Shown: piece by piece, positions 11,752 to 13,453 of the stretch
How the letters are laid out: every line of letters starts with the position of its first letter
Numbering within the stretch: position 1 is the first letter of the stretch
Assembly (NCBI GenBank): GCA_900542945.1
Contig: UQPI01000057.1
Location: 1 to 13,453, forward strand
Source of the DNA: an uncultured Collinsella sp.
GTDB lineage: Bacteria; Actinomycetota; Coriobacteriia; Coriobacteriales; Coriobacteriaceae
Length of the DNA: 13,453 nt
Direction of reading: 5' to 3'
Translations under genes and position numbers: made by a program
The notes under the pieces: model-generated
The model's database searches: none
What the model was told of the DNA's origin: nothing
Seen by the model: the letters and a program-made list of their open reading frames with translations, nothing else

Positions 11752-11781
11752 ATTCTACCCTCCTGACGAGGAATTCGTCCA
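11752..11781 (-). promoter_or_regulatory. Promoter of the antisense RNA
   Basis: On the minus strand, TGGACG (11781-11776), an 18-base spacer and TAGAAT (11757-11752) make a plausible promoter. The -10 box is identical to that of the peptide mRNA. A small inverted repeat, GACGA (11765-11769) with TCGTC (11775-11779), overlaps the -35 side and could also end the peptide mRNA. Confidence 0.5.
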
Positions 11782-11817
11782 TATTTCAAAAATCAAATCC
11801 TGTTCGCGCGTGGGCCC

Positions 11818-11842
11818 TTGATTATCGACTTTATCCGAACAC
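11818..11842 (+). repeat. Left terminal inverted repeat of the IS30 element
   Basis: It begins TTGATT and ends CCGAACAC, matching the reverse complement of the right end at 19 of 25 positions with no gaps. Confidence 0.7.
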
Positions 11843-11844
11843 CT

Positions 11845-11880
11845 CCCACATTCATCCGTACATGTACGGATGAATGTGGG
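11845..11880. repeat. Perfect 36-bp palindrome inside the IS left end
   Basis: Positions 11845-11862 and 11863-11880 are exact reverse complements with no spacer; the centre is TACATGTA. It starts two bases inside the left terminal repeat and ends 53 bases before the transposase start. In RNA it would form a stem of about 16 pairs with a CAUG loop. It could insulate the transposase gene from outside transcription or be a protein-binding site; it has no T-tract. Confidence 0.85.
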
Positions 11881-11933
11881 AACCCGATACCCTGAGGGCC
11901 GGATCGGCCGGCCCCGGGAGATCGGAGGACGGC

Positions 11934-13226
11934 ATGTCCGGAAAGATGAAAAGGGGCTCCGCAAGGGCGGTCCCGAGGGCCTACGGAAGGCTCACGAGGC
12001 ACGAGCGGAACACGGTCCAGAGGATGCTGGAGCGAGGGGCCTCGTGCAGGCAGGTCGCGAGGGAGCTGGGCAGGTCGCCCTCGACGGTGAGCTCCGAGGT
12101 GGCGTCGCACAGGTTCGTGACGGCGCCGAGGGAGAGGCGCGGCGAGCGCGTGGACGCCAACACCGACCTGTCGGCGGCCTGCCCGCGCCTGGCCGCGTGG
12201 CCGCGCTGCTGCAACGGGTGCGGGCGGTACCGCGCGATCGGCTGCAAGCGCCGCCCGCACGTCTTCTACGACGCCCGCGCCGCGCAGCTGTGCGCCGACT
12301 CGGTCCTCGTCTCGTCCAGGCGCGGGATAGACGCCGACGAGCCCGCCGCGGCGGCCAGGCTGGAGGCGATAAGGGACTGCCTGCGCCGGGGGCTGTCGCC
12401 CGAGCAGATGGCGGCGCGCAACGGCGGCCCGGTGGACCTGTCGCCGTCGACCATCTACCGCTGGGTCTCGGCGGGCTACGACGGCATGACCAACATGGAG
12501 CTCAGGCGCAAGGTCGGCTACAGGCCGAGGAAGCGCGCCGCGCGCCGGGCGGCGACCCGCCACTCCGCCCGCAGGTCGCATGCCGCGTTCCTCGCCCTCG
12601 GGGAGGACGCGTGCGCCGCGGCCTGGGAGATGGACACCGTCGAGGGGGCCCGGGAGGACAGCGCCTGCCTGCTCACGCTGCTGCACCGCCCCAGCAGGCT
12701 CCAGCTCGCGCTGCCGCTGGAGGAGAAGACCGCCGGGTGCGTCGCGGGCGCCCTGGAGGGCGTCCGGGCGGTCCTCGGCGCCGACGGGACGCGCCGCGTG
12801 TTCCGCGCCGTGCTCACCGACAACGGCCCCGAGTTCTCCGACGAGGTCGCGATCGCGGCGCTGCTCGGCGAGGGGCGGGGCGAGACGAGGCTGTTCTACT
12901 GCGACCCCCGGCGCAGCGACCAGAAGGGCGCCTGCGAGCGCAACCACGTCGAGATCAGGAAGCTGCTGCCCAAGGGCCGCGGCCTCAGGTTCGACCGGCT
13001 CGCCCCGGCCGACCTGGCGCTGGCCATGTCGCACGTGAACTCCGAGCCCCGCGGCGCGCTCGGCTTCGCGACGCCCGCCCGCGCCTTCCGGGCGATGCTC
13101 GGCGGCGACGCGGCGGCGCTGCTCGAGGCGTACGGCGTGGAGGACGTGCCCATCGAGGAGCTCGACCTGACGCCGGGGCTCATCGAGCGGGCGCGCGCGG
13201 AAAGGGGCGATGCCCCGCTGTCCTAG
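11934..13226 (+). CDS. IS30-family transposase
   Basis: A 430-residue DDE transposase that moves the surrounding element. The N-terminal HTH (about residues 17-56: RLTRHERNTVQRMLERGA, then SCRQVARELGRSPSTVSSEV) binds the ends. A Cys cluster (CCNGCGRYRAIGCKRR) follows, as in many IS30 proteins. A second helical region contains LSPEQMA and SPSTIYRWV. The catalytic triad is D234 (WEMDTVEG), D296 (LTDNGPEF) and E335 (within CDPRRSDQKGACERNH), which aligns with the family block CDP-x4-Q-[RK]-G-x2-E; the D-to-E gap is 38 rather than the classical 33 residues. ATG 11934 is chosen because GGAGG (11924-11928) lies five bases before it; an in-frame ATG at 11874 lies inside the palindrome. The frame is intact, so the element may be active. 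Confidence 0.93.
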   Translation: MSGKMKRGSARAVPRAYGRLTRHERNTVQRMLERGASCRQVARELGRSPSTVSSEVASHRFVTAPRERRGERVDANTDLSAACPRLAAWPRCCNGCGRYRAIGCKRRPHVFYDARAAQLCADSVLVSSRRGIDADEPAAAARLEAIRDCLRRGLSPEQMAARNGGPVDLSPSTIYRWVSAGYDGMTNMELRRKVGYRPRKRAARRAATRHSARRSHAAFLALGEDACAAAWEMDTVEGAREDSACLLTLLHRPSRLQLALPLEEKTAGCVAGALEGVRAVLGADGTRRVFRAVLTDNGPEFSDEVAIAALLGEGRGETRLFYCDPRRSDQKGACERNHVEIRKLLPKGRGLRFDRLAPADLALAMSHVNSEPRGALGFATPARAFRAMLGGDAAALLEAYGVEDVPIEELDLTPGLIERARAERGDAPLS

Positions 13227-13358
13227 CCTAGAAGGAAAAACGGAATAGACGGACCGACCGTCCGGCTGAGTCTGGGAAGAGGCGCCGGGCGGCGGGCGGA
13301 GCATGGCCACCGGACCCATCGAAACACATCTCCACCGTTCCTTCAACTGGGAAAATGC

Positions 13359-13391
13359 CGCCCCCGGACCCCGGGAGGGGCCGCGGGGGCG
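13359..13391. other. Very GC-rich hairpin near the IS right end
   Basis: CGCCCCC (13359-13365) pairs with GGGGGCG (13385-13391), continued by CCCC (13369-13372) with GGGG (13377-13380) around a GGGA loop, with small bulges between. It lies 35 bases inside the right terminal repeat. The 13227-13426 stretch holds no gene; this and a weaker hairpin at 13250-13264 (CGGAC/GTCCG) are all that is seen. Confidence 0.6.
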
Positions 13392-13426
13392 TTCGGCTAA
13401 CTGCGGGAATGGCCTATTTGCTCAAT

Positions 13427-13451
13427 GTGTTCGGCTGAGATCGGAAATCAA
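13427..13451 (-). repeat. Right terminal inverted repeat of the IS30 element
   Basis: Its reverse complement begins TTGATT and ends CCGAACAC, matching the left end at 19 of 25 positions. Only two bases of the window follow it. Confidence 0.7.
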
Positions 13452-13453
13452 CC

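Larger units (their letters stand above)
11818..13451 (+). mobile_element. Complete IS30-family insertion sequence
   Basis: About 1.63 kb, with one transposase gene and 25-bp imperfect terminal inverted repeats (11818-11842 and 13427-13451, 19 of 25 matching). The pair is anchored by TTGATT at the outer end and CCGAACAC at the inner end. Each end is flanked by CC (11816-11817 and 13452-13453), compatible with the 2-3 bp target duplication usual for IS30, but the window stops there so it cannot be proved. It is markedly GC-richer than all its neighbours, pointing to arrival from a different host. It lies just outside the antisense promoter of the small-peptide locus. Confidence 0.8.

Noticed and set aside
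13250..13264. Terminator for the transposase gene (CGGAC/GTCCG)
   Set aside because: The stem is only five pairs and no T-tract follows.
11793..13346. Long minus-strand and alternative plus-strand frames over the IS30 transposase
   Set aside because: Very high GC leaves several frames open. Only the 11934-13226 frame carries the HTH and DDE motifs.

Overview
The window looks like a piece of a gut Coriobacteriia chromosome, most likely Collinsella or a close relative. That is inference from the GC-rich coding sequence, a mannose-family PTS operon with a DUF956 partner, an LAxTG-type cell-wall anchor and arrays of short palindromic repeats; no rRNA or marker gene is present to prove it.

Region 1 (1-3960) is core-like. 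A perfect inverted repeat and an AT-rich leader precede a complete mannose-family PTS operon (IIAB, IIC, IID) on the plus strand. A strong terminator separates IID from the DUF956 gene manO. After manO comes a tandem array of palindromic units with an exact 62-bp period.

Region 2 (3962-4087) is a tRNA-Arg(CCT) gene with its own promoter and terminator. It looks like the edge between core and accessory DNA.

Region 3 (4088-8990) is accessory. It has an AT-rich stretch with four copies of a TCACCA-TTT-TGGTGA-like motif, a small XRE-type regulator on the minus strand, and a divergently transcribed gene for a 1116-residue wall-anchored protein (signal peptide, coiled coil, CAP domain, coiled coil, LAQTG anchor). 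The two genes share a compact control region in which two promoters are interlocked inside a 12-bp inverted repeat. A secreted, probably lipid-anchored protein with a C2H2-like motif follows. The stalk-plus-CAP plan resembles the PrgA/Sec10 surface-exclusion proteins of enterococcal conjugative plasmids.

Region 4 (8991-11369) is a mobilization module: a gene remnant, a run of consecutive hairpins (candidate oriT and/or mobC leader), mobC, and a relaxase gene overlapping it by 14 bases.

Region 5 (11485-11757) holds a 41-residue hydrophobic-basic peptide. It faces a predicted antisense RNA with its own -10 box and its own intrinsic terminator, and complementary segments flank the peptide gene. 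This is the layout of a type I toxin-antitoxin locus and is the most interesting new candidate here.

Region 6 (11818-13451) is a complete, very GC-rich IS30-family element with 25-bp imperfect terminal inverted repeats. The window ends two bases beyond it. Together, regions 3 to 5 read as a mobilizable element carrying transfer genes, a possible exclusion protein and a possible addiction module. No integrase, replication protein or coupling protein is visible.
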